Part shown: positions 37,401-50,559 of the stretch, one piece after another
How the letters are laid out: each line of letters begins with the position of its first letter
Position numbering within the stretch: position 1 is the stretch's first letter
NCBI RefSeq assembly: GCF_019578655.1
Contig: NC_063258.1
Coordinates: 25,920,802 to 25,984,801, forward strand
Direction of reading: 5' to 3'
Length of the DNA: 64,000 bases
Source: Ricinus communis
Taxonomy: Eukaryota > Streptophyta > Magnoliopsida > Malpighiales > Euphorbiaceae
The notes under the pieces: model-generated
Database searches by the model: none
Told to the model about the DNA's origin: nothing
What the model saw: only the letters and a program-made list of their open reading frames with translations
Made by a program: the position numbers and the translations under genes

Positions 37401-39816
37401 GCCTGTAACTGAATCGACTGATGAGACAGAAGAAAACAATCGTCACACATGCAAAAAAATATATTTAAGCTTTGGTAGCATAAAATAAACCCACACTCCC
37501 ACATACCCTGGACTTGGTCTTTGTATAAATACTTCTGGAATAAGGGGTTCGGGGAAAATTGTGAAGCCCAAACCTCCCTCTTTGACTTTGTGGGGTCATA
37601 TACCCACGCTGATCTTCTACTGAGGCACCTGGCCAGCATGGGGATGACTTAGGAGCAGGTGATGGAATATAGGATTTCACCGCAAGCTCGTCACCACGTG
37701 GCACTTTTCCTTCATCTTTTGATATTAAGCTATTAGTACCAAAGCCTATGCCTAATGTTCGATTTTCCATATATGCTCTCGCAATTTCAATCGGTGAAGC
37801 GCCAACATTATTTTGTAGCTGCCAGATTGCAAACTGTTATTGTCCATGGGTATGAGAACGAGCAAACAGAACATAAAACACTCAAGACACTTATTATATT
37901 ACATGATACAACAAAAACCTGTACAAGTCAATCATAATTGGCAGCTGAAAAGCCCGGAAAACGGGAAAATGGATAATATGCAAGTCAGCATCTTCAGCTT
38001 TTTCCAGCAGTTATTAGACACAGTTTGTTTCTGTACACCCTTCTTCATTCCTTCTGGTTCCCAAATTTCCTACCTTAGGCTATTCTGATTTCTTATGTCA
38101 GAGCTTATCTATCTACATCATAATTTTGATGGTCCTTATGCTGGAATGACATTCTTATAAATACAAAAATTTTACACTTGGCAACAAAGGTCAAATAACA
38201 GTATATATCAAGTCATTATTTAGGAATGATTCTTTTGCAAATATTTCCCCTAAATATGAAAATTTCAGTGGCTAATGTACGGCCTAGGGCATGAATTGAG
38301 GTCAAACAAGAACCATGCACAAGCTAATGCAAATCTGAGCCTGAGCACACATGTCGAAGTAAAACACAAGATGATTGTAACAATTTCTACTTACTTTTGA
38401 CTCGGAAAGAGGGGTTGATGATTTCCAAAGACCTCCATCCAAATCCCCGTTCTTTTCTTCAATAGACTTTCTTGAATTTTCAAAAGCATTTGCCTTGTTG
38501 CCATCATCTATTAGAATTGCACTTGAATATTTTCTTTCATTAATTTTAGAGGTTTCCCAAATGGAACTACTGAAATCTTCTTTCTTTGCTTCTGTTAACT
38601 TCCCAGAATATTCAGGGGCACGTGCATGTTCTCCAAGATCTCCTGCAGGGGTGCCTATACATTCGTTTTCGTGCTCAACATCAGGAAGATCAACACCCCT
38701 CGAATTCAAAATCTCTATCAGACGGTTAATTTCATCCCTACACAGAGATGGAACGAACTTAGGAAGAGATTTTCACATTAAATTAGAACAATCGAATCCA
38801 AGTTAATTCATGGGCCTTGTAGCACAAATATGTTACAAAGGGCCATTTGTTTCACAACACTATTAATGTCTGTAAATTCACCTGGAAAGTCTTTGATCCT
38901 TCATTAGTTGCTCAATTTTAGAAATTCCATTAGGATCAGAAACTTGAACTTGTTGGTTCTGTTCATACCCATCAAAGTCAGAATGGGAATCTGCTACTTT
39001 GCTAGTACCAGCCAATCCAGTTGGTCCAGATTCCAGATTCTGCAAGGTAATAATCATTTTCCCAATAGTTAAAAATATTTTATATTTTACAGAAAAGACA
39101 CAGCTCATATATGCCTATAAAAAGTTTTATATAAATGAGAACTCTTTCCTTTGCAATTGATCATACTTGTCCAAATCAAATACAGCAAGCTTTTACTACA
39201 TTGCTTTCAGTGGTATGTATAAGTACAAGCAAACAAAGTTAATTGAATCAAGTATGTACCTGAACGACGTCGTCGTTTACAGCACCAGTAGGATTTTGTT
39301 TCGGTTGCACCTCCGCTTGCAAGTTATCTGTATGAAAAAAAAACATCAGAGTATTAAAAAGAACCCGAATTTCACCGAAACTGTATAATAATAATAATAT
39401 CTATCTGCTTATAATTTGTTTATATTAATCTTTATATAAATAATAAACCGTAATTAATTTCACTCAATCTAAATTCATTCACAGCACGACTTTGCTGCGG
39501 TGCAGAACTAACCGTCATTTTGTTCGTCTTGATCAGTAGGACCAGGGAGTGCATTGATTGATCCCGATTTGAAGAGAAACGAAGGTAAGAATAAGTTGGC
39601 GCCGCCGACGATAAGGCGGTAAGCAGGATCCACCAGTTTAGAAAGCCAACGGCGGCCGCCTCCGCCGCCGTGTTGAGCCTGGTTCGGCGGTGGACGAGCG
39701 TAGGGTGTGGATAGCTGCCTACGCGACGGTGGTTTTCTAAACTTGCCACCGGCGCCTCTGTATTCTGGCGGTGGTTTGGGCGTAAACGACGGCGTTCCGA
39801 GGCGTTCGTTCTCCAT
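34450..39816 (-). CDS. NUP1: NUP1/NUP136-like nuclear pore basket protein
   Basis: NUP1 (NUP136) is the plant nuclear-basket nucleoporin, regarded as a functional counterpart of Nup153; it affects mRNA export and nuclear shape. Eight exons in transcript order: 39816-39513, 39327-39260, 39039-38882, 38737-38395, 37818-37507, 37417-37331, 36579-35896 and 34956-34450. All introns are GT-AG and the frame is continuous, giving 820 residues. The N-terminus is Gly/Arg/Pro-rich, followed by the conserved block RRWLSKLVDPAYRLIVGGAN (about residues 57-76). Exon 5 has the family motif SPIEIARAYM (about 299-308). Exon 7 has GPIRRIRHK (about 440-448). The Ser-rich end has only scattered F-x-F and FG dipeptides (YSFGT, VFSFPSTSS, FKFGSDE). 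From memory, full-length relatives run to about 1,200-1,300 residues with a long FG-rich C-terminal half, which I do not find here. Identity is good; completeness of the 3' end is uncertain. Confidence 0.85.
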
Positions 39817-39830
39817 GCGGTTTACTGTTT

Positions 39831-39850
39831 TGTCAATTGACTATTTGACC
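39831..39850 (-). promoter_or_regulatory. cluster of three W-box cores before NUP1-like ATG
   Basis: TGTCAA (39831-39836), TTGAC (39837-39841) and TTGAC (39845-39849) sit within 20 bp. They lie 15-34 bp upstream of the NUP1-like start codon, in the 5'UTR or core promoter. TTGAC cores are WRKY-factor sites. Clustering on both strands is suggestive, but no binding is shown. Confidence 0.35.
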
Positions 39851-42800
39851 ACGCTGAAAAGTACACACATACATGCTTGGACCTGTTCCTTTTGCCTCTT
39901 CGGTGTTTTTATATTTGCTTATAAAATAGAAGGCGCGCTCTCTCTTCTTTTTTTCTTTTTCTTTTTCTTTTTTCCGACTGTTTTTAGATTTATGGGTTTT
40001 GGCATATGAGAAGAAATTGATTTTTGGAGTTTAGTCAGTTCATTATTCATGTCAGCATTATATTGTCTCGAGTTTGCGGGGACCATTTAATGCATGACCA
40101 ATGGAAAATCGACACCTCCTAAATAAGTAATAAAATTAATATTAATGAAACCCGACAAAAATCTGAAGTTTTTAATTTTCTCAGATCCAACTATTATTAT
40201 TAGAATTCTGTTTGGAAAGTTGAGCATTCAATTTATTTGGCATTCATAAATTATCTGAAGTTTTTTTTGTTAATGGTTTTGTTTTGAGATAAAAGTTTTG
40301 TCTTTTAATTAATAATTACATGTTTCGATTTATTATTTAATATTATATTCTATTAAAACTTATAAATAATTTTATTTGACAAAATATATGAAAAGAATAA
40401 AGCAAAATAAAATATTATTGATTTATTATTATAAAATTAAACTTTTATTTGAAATATAATTTAATTTTATAAAAATCTAAAATTTATAAATAAAATTTAT
40501 AAAATCTAACCAAATATAATATAAATATAAAACTAATTTATATGCGGATATAAGTACATGAATATTTCAAAAGATGGGTTAGAACAAAAAGATTGGACAT
40601 GAACTCAAATTTGCATGTTAAAAAATGAAGGTATTAGAACCGAAATATTTCATCGTTGTTAAAGAAAAAATAAAATAAAAGAATTACTAGCTTTTAGAGG
40701 TAAGGAATCAAGATACTCGAAACTTGGATTTTATTTGAATTCTTTTGAGACAATCATGAAGATCAACTTAAAAAGTTGCTTGGAATATGAATGTGAGATT
40801 GACAGCTCAATTATTCATATTTCCCCACCGATTAGATGAACATGTGTCGAGCAAGTAAGCTGAGAAAACTTGCATATTTTCATGTGCATGTTATCTTGTT
40901 ACCATTTTCCAGGGACTGACCATCAATTATTTTATAATTTTGAATAGTTAAATATAATATTATTCAATACGAAAATTATAGGTGTTATTTTTTATTTATT
41001 GTTGTGAATACTTTCGATATAAGCAAGAACTTTCTAGAGTATAAGTGCGTGTATAAAAATGGTAACATGTTCCACTCTTCATAAAGTATATAACATTGTG
41101 AAGTATAAAACATTGGGAAAGTTCCGATCGAGGGTACATTTCAATGAGGGAAAAGCTTGTCAAAAAGCTAGAAGCAACAAGATGTGAGATCCCATGTATG
41201 AAAAACACAGTACTTTCCAGAACTATTTCCTTTTAAGCTTTCTTTTCCTTTCCTTTTTAATATTAATCAAGAACCCAGAAAAGATGACTATTAAAGTGAA
41301 AAAAGGTTGATAAAAGGAATACATCCAAAGTGATGGGCCTGAAAGACACAAAGTCTAATTGTGTTGCATGATTTTAGAAAATTTCACATTGGGGTTTGAG
41401 AGGAATCATTGTCTGTTCATACTCCTGAGCATTCTACTAAAAGAAATGTTTTAATTGTTTTAAGCCGTGCCTCCACCCACAATCCTCTAGTATTTCTGTA
41501 AGAAGAAATGCAAGACATGTCATCAGACCCTAATTTGATTAGACTAGTGAAAAGTTTTGTACTTGTAGAATTCGTAATTGTATACTTTTTTGATGATCAG
41601 TTGGAATTTGTAATCTTGATTTATTGAAATTACAAGTGACTAGAAACAGGCAGATAGGAAAGAAAAAAAAAAAAACGAAGGGTATAATTCATGTACTTAA
41701 ACAGCAAACATCACTCAAAGTTACCACTGAGGAGGAATATGGTGCATGGGCAGCAAATAGTAGCAACCACTGGATTAAATTATTTGTTACAGCCATCCTT
41801 CATCATTGACTTCGAAGTACTAAATGGACAAACCAATCATATCCTTCTGGAAAACCAGTAACATTTATCATATTATAGTCATCACCATTCTCAGAGTTAT
41901 GTTCAGCAATGCTGGTAGTCTGCCACTTCAAACTTCAAAGTTTGTCTGCTACTGTCTCTTTTCTCTTTCAAGTGTGAACCATTTTTATATAAAAGGAAGT
42001 CTTTTGTATTCGTTTTTTTTTTGGTTCTGTTTACCATAGGGCACAATGAAAGGTGGGTGCTAATTGAACTGTCAACTTACCATAAAGCAGGAGAAGGAAT
42101 AACAATGGCAGCTGATAAGAATGGAGGAAGGGGACAGTTGTCGAAATGGGGATTGATCAAGCTTATTGTAGTTACAATTTCTTGGTATTAAATGGATGGA
42201 AATGGAATCAATCAATCAAGTTACACCTGCTAATCAACAGGGAAGGGAACCTCTCTTTTTGCTCGCACTGAAAGTACTTTCTCCTTTCATTTCAAACCTA
42301 CCTTGAGCACCATTCTTGATAAGACCATTTTGGCTCCATTGCAGGCCCCCATTTGAGAAAACTTTTTTCTTGAAACAACAATCAAATCTTGGATTACTAT
42401 GATTGTTCTTCTTTTTTATTGGTGCACTTAATACTGAAATTGTGGCTAGCATGGGTGAGTTTCATGTTTGATTCGCTTTGAGTAACTGATATGTGTTCTG
42501 CAACTTGTGAAAAAGATCTACAGGAAGATCTTGAAACTCAAGAAAAGACCAGTGACCTGAGTGGACCCAAAACAAAAGCTAGTACTAATCATGGTCCTAT
42601 CTTTTGCTCCTAGTAAGTAACAGTTCTAGTAAGATTCTGGGGCTAGGCAGTGGACAAGCAAGCTTGCCCATGTGTTGTAGTACACTTAAAAGGTACTTCT
42701 AACATAGCCCATCCATTGTTGTCCCCACACTGCACAAATATTTCTACCTGCATTAGCTCTATTGATTCCATAATCAACCCATCAATCAAATCCAGAAAAG

Positions 42801-43098
42801 GAAAAAACGCCAAGTAGAGCTGTCAACTAGCCCTGTTAGCTCAGTTTAAGCCAGTTTACAAGTTGAACTGTTGAACTAATGTTGGTAGCAATAAGCATTA
42901 TCATATATTTCAGGAATTCTTGACGAAACAAGCCTAGCCTTGAGCTAGTCATACTCTGGTGGTTTATCAGCTCAGCTTCTTCTTTATGCCTTTCTAATCA
43001 ACGGGACACATAGTAATGTTCGACCCACCCGCCGCTTATGTGAAAGCTTAAATTCCAGTCCCCCACAGGCTGTTGTTAGATATCAAAAGCTTGCCACA
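39851..43098. other. divergent intergenic region between NUP1-like and ENT8-like genes
   Basis: This 3.2-kb stretch should hold both promoters. Next to NUP1 there is a pyrimidine-rich tract (about 39928-39980). The remainder shows no ORF that looks like protein and no RNA gene I recognise. Confidence 0.55.
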
Positions 43099-45111
43099 AT
43101 GGAAAAAACAGAAGATATTAGTGAGAAAGGAATTGAAGATCAACCTGAGCCAAGGGACACTTACAAGATTGCTTATATTATCCATTTTTTGCTTGGTGCA
43201 GGTAACTTGCTTCCATGGAATGCTTTTATTACAGCTGTTGATTACTTTGGCCATCTCTATCCAACCAAGCACATAGAAAAGGTCTTTTCCGTAGCTTACA
43301 TGAGTTCTTCAGTTCTAGTGTTAGTTATAGTCATGAGTAGAGGTGGATGGAGCAAGAAGCTGACATGTAGATTGAGAATGAACTTGGGATTTTCCATGTT
43401 TGTTCTTTCTTTAATGGTTGCTCCAACAATAGACTGGGCCGGAAGACCCAAAGGCGGCTACTATGTGACGGTTGCATCAGTTTTGATTTGTGGTTTAGCT
43501 GACGGTTTGATAGCTGGAAGTTTGATAGGATCAGCAGGAATACTTCCTAAAGAGTACATGCAGGCTGTATTTGCTGGAACTGCCTCTTCAGGTACTTGAT
43601 AAGTCTACAGTTTGCAACTCCTATTTTCTTTCTTTTTTTCCATTACTCCTATGATTTCAGAGATGGCAAGTACCAAGAATATAGCAATAGAGAAATAGGA
43701 CACCATAAAGTCTGGTTTATGGAAATTTGTTTTTCACTGTTGGAAAGAATTTTGAGGAAGAATGGCATCTTGAGGGAACTTTTTCCTTGCCTTTTTAGGA
43801 TCACAGATTATAGATGTAAGCACTAGAAGCTATAAAGGTGCTAACCTTCCACTGTTTTTCAAATAAACCAGAACAAGGCACTTGTTTCCTGCAATAGCAT
43901 ATTTTCAATTTTCCAATTTGTAGGCACACTAAGTTTTCTTTCCACCATTTTGCAGTTGGGTCATATACACCGCTAGGAATAAGAGAGGTGACATGTGTGT
44001 ATAAATGTTTTACATTTAAAGTGGCGATTATTTAAAATTAATAAATACATGTAAATAATTTAGCAGCTTGGTATATAGATGGTTACATACACCTACAATA
44101 TTGAATTGCTGTGCTGTCGGACATGCGTTAGCGGCTAAGATGGTACACAAGCCCTATAATTGCGTACAACCAGTATCTCAATAAACCTTTAGAAGTGGAA
44201 CAACTTCGCATTCTAGAATTCTTGCAAGAAATTGTTTTCCGGCTGGGAAGCTGGAAGCATAATTTTGCATGGGGTGATAGTTCTGTAGAACTCCATATGT
44301 GTAAGTTGCCTTCAGGATTACCCTAAATACAGAGAGAAGGAGCCACTTTATGAGCAGTTCTTAGCTAAAGCAGTTTCTGTCATAAGTTAAAATTCACTGT
44401 CTTCTTGTCACAGGTGTTCTTGTCTCTATCTTGAGGATTATAACAAAGGCATTGCTGCCACAGACTCCGCAAGGTCTTCGAACGAGTGCTCAGTTCTATT
44501 TCATAGTTAGCACAATTATTTTGTTGTGTTGCACTCTTTCATGCAACTTGCTTTACAAATTACCAGTTATGGAACAGCATTACAAGCTCCTACAAGCTGA
44601 TGATTCACCAACTTCAAGGCCAGAATTTTGGGCTGTCGCAAAAAAAATCAGGTGCCCAGTTTTTGGGATTGTCATCATTTATCTGGTGACTCTGTCGATT
44701 TTTCCTGGATTCATAGCTGAAAGTCTTCAATCGAAGTTGCTAAGAGACTGGTATCCGGTTCTGCTGATAACCGTTTACAATGTCTCAGATTTCGTAGGCA
44801 AATCTTTAACTGCAATATATGTTCTGAAGAGCATCAAGAAGGCAACATGGGCTTGCATTCTTAGGCTGTTGTTCTATCCTCTTTTTGCAGCATGCCTCAA
44901 TGGACCCAAATGGTTGAAAACTGAAGTGCCAGTGGTAGTACTGACATTCATGCTTGGTGTAACTAATGGGTATCTGACAAGTGTAATCATGATTCTTGGC
45001 CCGAAGTCAGTTCCAGTTTCAGAAGCAGAGTTGTCCGCAATTGTACTGGTTGTGTTCCTAGGAATTGGGTTGGTGGGTGGCTCTGTCCTTGGCTGGTTTT
45101 GGGTTGTATGA
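43099..45111 (+). CDS. ENT8: equilibrative nucleoside transporter, ENT8-like
   Basis: A multi-spanning membrane transporter of the ENT (SLC29) family, which moves nucleosides or nucleobases across membranes. Two exons, 43099-43591 and 44414-45111, with an 822-bp GT-AG intron splitting a Gly codon, encode 396 residues. ENT features visible: the first helix with LLPWNAFITA (PWN at 39-41), a GLADGLIAGSLIGSAG helix, MQAVFAGTASSG at the splice junction, the central loop (KLPVMEQHYKLLQADDSP), and the signature around WYPVLLITVYNVSDFVGKSL. The last helices end in GGSVLGWFWVV. Overall similarity, as I recall it, is closest to Arabidopsis ENT8, with ENT1 the alternative. Length fits (about 390-420 is usual). 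The ATG is preceded by no in-frame coding sequence. An AATAAA lies 216 bp after the stop. Confidence 0.9.
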
Positions 45112-45326
45112 GCCATTTTTAAGCTGTCAGGGCTACATGACTAGTTGAACTTGATCCTGAAACAGGTAGAAATTCTAGTTAGAAATTCAATAACATTGTT
45201 AGCCTAGAGCCAATTCCTAGTTACGGATAGTCGATTACAAATTTGTATTAGATAAAATCTGAGAGCTAGAAACCTGCAATTCCTTGAGTAATTTTCTGTC
45301 CAAAGTGGGCTAACCTTCTATGTACT

Positions 45327-45332
45327 AATAAA
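45327..45332 (+). terminator. poly(A) signal AATAAA for ENT8-like gene
   Basis: A canonical AATAAA 216 bp downstream of the ENT8 stop codon, at a normal plant 3'UTR length. It lies before the convergent TPR gene. Confidence 0.5.
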
Positions 45333-45570
45333 GATAATTATTAGATTGTTATTCAATAGTAGCGTTTACACCTGAGCAGGCATAACTTAAAGAATATTCT
45401 CATTCTTATTCGTGCTTAAAAAGCTGATATAACAAAAGGAGAACTCGTGAGCTTCAATAGCTGCAAGAAATACAGTATTGGATTCCTCATCTGAAAGCAA
45501 GAAGTAGAGGACAAAATGAATACGCCAAAATGTATATGGTAGAGCTTTTCAAAATGTCTCTCTTTGTTCA

Positions 45571-45831
45571 GGAATCATTAACCCGAAGTCAGATCTTTCA
45601 GGCTTAGATCTCTTAGGCTTAAACTTGAGGAATCATTAACCCGTAGTCAGATCTTTCGGGATTAAACTTGAGCCAGGGATCAGGCTTAGATCTTTTAGGC
45701 TTAAACTTGAGGAATCATTAACCCGTAGTCAGATCTTTCGGGCTTAAACTTGAGCCAGGGATCAGGCATAAACTTCAACCAGGGATCATTATCCCAGTCA
45801 GATCTTTTAGGCTTAAACTTGAGCCAGAAGG
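45571..45831. repeat. complex minisatellite downstream of ENT8-like gene
   Basis: Reshuffled short modules recur: GGAATCATTAACCCG (45571, 45629 and 45711), GTCAGATCTTTCGGG, TTAGATCTTTTAGGCTTAAA, and CTTGAGCCAGGGATCAGG. Distances between copies of the first module are 58 and 82 bp, so units are composite rather than simple. It sits in the 1.2-kb space between the convergent ENT8 and TPR genes. Confidence 0.85.
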
Positions 45832-46281
45832 ATAACTATGTAGAAGATCATGCGATTGCAAGTACTTTCTGTTACTGAAATTATCACATCTTCACCTATA
45901 TAAAACAAATTGAATTCTGGAAATTTAATCCCTAACTGTGTTGGATTATGATAATCCAAAACAATAAAAATTCATTCCCATGCGCAAGAAGAAAAACGGT
46001 CTGAGGTACACCAATATCATTTCCCCTCTTGCTGTTAAATTCTTATAGGAAATAAAATTTTGAATACCATTGGCATGTATATATATAGAGAGAGAAGTTT
46101 TCCAATAAAATTTCACTCCATTTCTTATTTGCTTTTCTACATGGCATGGCTCAGTCATAAACAGGGCAAAAACATAGATGGTTAAAATAACTCATCTCAG
46201 CAAAGGGAAAAGGCCTAAACGGAAGGATATATATAAACAGAAGTCAGAAGTTAAATCCAAGCTATGACATAGTTATGGCGC

Positions 46282-47714
46282 TTAAGAAGCAGCAGCTAAA
46301 GGGGGGAGAGGAGGTGCTCCATGGAATTGAGTCAGTGGTGAAGATTTAGTTATGTCTTCTTCCTCTTTCCCATCCTCCTCATCTTCTTCCGCATCCCATA
46401 GAAACCGAGCATATGATGCCAGAATAAAACTGCACCACAAAACGAAGTATGTTTAATATAGAGATTCACCATAGCAGATTCCAAAAAAGCTATTAACAAC
46501 AACAGCACCAATAAAATCACTTAAGAAAATCTACTAGTAAGTTGTCTAGCATGTATGGTTAGTCATCAAATATTAGAAACTAAAATCATGTAAGAATTCA
46601 TATTTATATAGGTATGGCTGTAAATCAAATCTGATATGCCATTACAGGCAAGATTCTTACCAGTCATCAGGGGAGGCTTTAACAGCTTGATCGAAATATG
46701 TCTCAGCCCGAGAAGCATCCTTATGGCTCTGCCATATCAAATCAGCATACATAGATAAACTATTTCCATCACTGGGGTTTGCTAAGATTGCTCTCTCATA
46801 ATACTCTTCAGCCTTTATAAAGTCTCCACGAACCTGTTCAGAAATCCAAGGTAAATATGTTAACAACATATCCAAGCTTCCCATAACAGCTCAGGCTCAT
46901 CCATTCATAGTTTTAGTTATTCTATGTCAGCTAATTCCCAAAAAGAATAGTAGACCTTTTGGAAAAAAAAATTAAGAATATAGTAGATACTAACATATCC
47001 CTTAAGACTAGATTCCCATATTTTTGGAATGAAAACAGCAAGATTAAAACTTTAGACAAATGAAAACCATTCAACAAAAAACAGAACACAAACCCAAAAC
47101 TAAAACTAAAATAAATCTAAATGACAAAGAATAAGGCTTTTGTTTATTTATTATACCTCTTTCAAGAACCTAGCATAATTGCTAAGGAACAGCGAATTGC
47201 CTGGATTAGCTTCAATCATATTTTGATAATAAAGATCTGTGCTTCCATCACCACCACGACCACCACTATCACCAGCGCCACAGATCTTCCCGCCGCCGCC
47301 AACACCACCACCAACAAAAGCCGACAGCCCATTATCCTGAATCTTCCCAACCTCACACTCCTCCTCCTCATTAAACAAAAAACTAGAGTCCAAACTCAAC
47401 CCAGAACCAGAAAACGTCATCTGATCCGCTTCCACCTCCTCTTCAAAAGTGATCCCATCCATAATGATGTTGTTTATGGGTTGCTTCTTTTTAAGCACTG
47501 AGAATTGTTTAAGATCCGTCTCCGATAATGCTCTTGTCATTTTTTTAACAGAATCCTCAGATGTATAAGAAGAAGAAGATAATGAACTTGAAGAATTACA
47601 ACATGCTGTTAATGTAATTGATCGGGGTGCTTTCTGGATTTGGTGGAAGCTTTCTGGTTCTGGTTGTGGTTTCCATGAGTTTAGTATTGGCGTTGATGCG
47701 CTGCGTAGAAGCAT
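46282..47714 (-). CDS. TPR-repeat protein of unknown function
   Basis: Three exons, 47714-47157, 46833-46661 and 46429-46282, with GT-AG introns, encode 292 residues. The N-terminal half is low complexity: Ser-rich (about 38-50), acidic in the middle, then a Gly-rich run (GGGVGGGG). The C-terminal half has tetratricopeptide-like helices: [25 protein letters not shown], then [63 protein letters not shown]. The [18 protein letters not shown] ending is typical of a conserved plant family of small TPR proteins, otherwise uncharacterised as far as I know. TPRs mediate protein-protein contacts. The acidic, Pro-rich tail ends [10 protein letters not shown]. The start is the first ATG of the long open exon ([14 protein letters not shown]). 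Confidence 0.88.
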
Positions 47715-48541
47715 TTTTTCGATGTATCACTAATTCTTCTAAACAGAAACTCTCTCTCGGATTTGAAATTTCTTTTTTTTTTCTTTCTCTGCAACTAAAG
47801 GTAATGCTGCTGGCGGTTGGTCATGGAAGGAAGGGAAAATGAAGAAGAGAGATTTTTATTTTATAGGGAAAGAAAGAGAAGAGTCAGTGGGTGCTGCACG
47901 TGGTTTATTTGTAATTGAGTTCCTTTTGCTACTTGTTTGGTTGGACGCAAATCAAACCCAAAAAATGTTTTTGCTCAGTTACGGGAAGGAAAGTTTCTCC
48001 TTCCCCCCTTTTGGTCACCCTTTTAAGTTCTTTTCTTCTTTTTTTATTTTTTCTGTTTGTGTAATTTTTAAAGGTATTTGATTATCAATTATCCAAGGTA
48101 TATATTTCCGTGACATGATGGATGATATATTTTCTCACTAGATTTAATACATTTTCAATTTTATTAATCAAAATATTTTTAATTGAAATCAAAATAAATA
48201 TAGAAAATAAGAAATGATATTTTTATCATTATGATTCTGGCATATAATGTAAATATAATTTAAGAACTCATTAAAATTAAAATTAAAATAATTTAAAACT
48301 AGATCCATTTAAAGTTTAAATGTACAAATTTATCATTTTAAATTATAATTTTTTTTTCTAGCAAACAATGGAGCTATTCCTTACTAAAATTGAGGATCTT
48401 GTTAATTTAGAAGCTAGATCTACTCCTTTGACCCATTTGATTTTTTCAAGAGAAATGAATTTCATTAATTAAACATGAGCCAAATGTCTTACATCATCTA
48501 AAATGAGCAATTCTACATTTTATAGCTTTTCAATCCTATAA

Positions 48542-48543
<2 letters not shown>

Positions 48544-48586
<43 letters not shown>
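48544..48586. repeat. (TA)n microsatellite
   Basis: About 21 TA units. Confidence 0.9.
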
Positions 48587-48587
<1 letters not shown>

Positions 48588-50559
48588 CAAATAATTCAAT
48601 ATAATTTCTTATAAAAATGAGATAAAAAGTCAAAAATATATATATAATACTTTTAATTTTATTTTATTAATATATTAATTTATATGTCCATTATTATTAT
48701 AATACTTCGTTTATAGAATTATTTAGTTTTTAATAATTTTTGTTAATATTTTACTTTTTAAATTATATAATAATACATGAGATCTTACTATACTATAAAA
48801 AGAATATTCATAAAATAATTAAATATTTTAATAGATATTATATTTATATTAATTTATCAAAAAAAAATTATATTATAATTTTTATAATAATAATTTACGA
48901 ATGTCTGTTATGAACAATATTAATATATAAAAAGTGTAAAATTAGAATACTCAAATTTACTGAAAGTTTAAAGCTTCATTTTAATTCTTATATTTTTTTA
49001 ATCAATAAAAGTATTTATTATTATCAATTTGATATTTTTTATTTTTTATTATATAAATATAACGAGCTCAATTATTAATATTATATGCAAAACATAATAA
49101 ATTAAAAAATTAGTATTATAAAACTTAGAAAAGAAAAGATTTTAGAGTAAATATTTACATAAATATCATTAATTTAATGACATTTGGATGTTTTGCATTA
49201 ATCAATTTATGCAAGTCTACCACACACAAAAATCTACTTCTTGCGACAAAATTCGTGAATGAGATGTAATAAGTGAAGCCATGAATGCAAACATGACAAA
49301 ATACTACAAAGAGTTTCTATTCGTTTTACCTCAACACCAAACGCGCCCTAACAACACTAGTTTGGCTTCTTCTCTGGACGGGGCAGTTCACGGTTGACAT
49401 TCCACGAAGCTGAACAGTGAGTAAACCCTTGAGCCGTTGGATTGACTACTCAAAAAAGTACTTTAACGGTACAGATTCAATCTCACGGCGCGAGACCACT
49501 GTGCCCGAAAACTACTGCCATTTCTTCCTGGCGACTTCGAAAGCGAAAGCCCAGGATTTTTCCGCGGTATTGGCATGAACCGTAAAAGCCCATAGATATT
49601 CCGGATTTTACGAGGTTGCCACTGTTTTGTTTTGGTGGCTGGCCTGCACTTGTGTGGGGCCAGCTAGCAAATTGCAAGAACCATTCGGGAACAAGTGGGG
49701 AGCCGATGGCTCAATTGAACGGTTAGGCTTTGTGGAAAGAAGCCACGACCAATGACGTCTTTGGGTTGGTTGGTGCCGGTGCAGCTCCTCTTGAGATTTT
49801 TAAGGGTCCCATAGGGAGTCCTAGTTTTTATTTTGTCGACAAGTGATGCAAGTTGATGAAGTAAGGGTAGAATTGTCATTTTTCACCGAGTTATAATGTA
49901 GTGAGATATTTTTGGTTTCTTACTTTCGACAGTTGGTTCATTTCAATTAATGAGCAATGATGTTTAACAGCCTTTTGTAGTGGGGCCGATACCACTCAAA
50001 ACTTCTTCTTTCTTTTTCCAGTGAAAGCGAATATTTTTGCTTAATTAAAAAAATATCTAAAAATTTCTTACGTAATAAAAACGATATTTTTAAAAATATA
50101 AATTATTAATTTTAGAATAATTCTGAAATGTTTACAATAATAAACGGTGAAGAAGTATTAATTCTCTGGTTTTTATTAATGATATCAGTTTCTATAATTG
50201 AAGATCAAAAATATTTTACCTAAGTTAGAATATTGAGATTTGAGACAATTAATAATTTATATTCTCTAAAATTGTAAAAGACTTTAATCTCAATTTCTTT
50301 AGTGATGAATTAACAAAAACATACTTACTTGAGTACAAGGTCATAATAATCGCTGGGCAGGTTTGTCTTATGCCTCACTTGACTAAGTTGTTGCTCTTAC
50401 TTTAGTCTTTCGGTAAAATTATTTATAAATATAATTATTTTTTAATTAAGTCATATTTATCATTATTTCTAAAGAGTTTGTTATACTAATAATAAGTAAT
50501 ATATATTATTTCTTTATACTAAAAAGAAATGAGTTAAGATTTGTAATATAAATACGATC

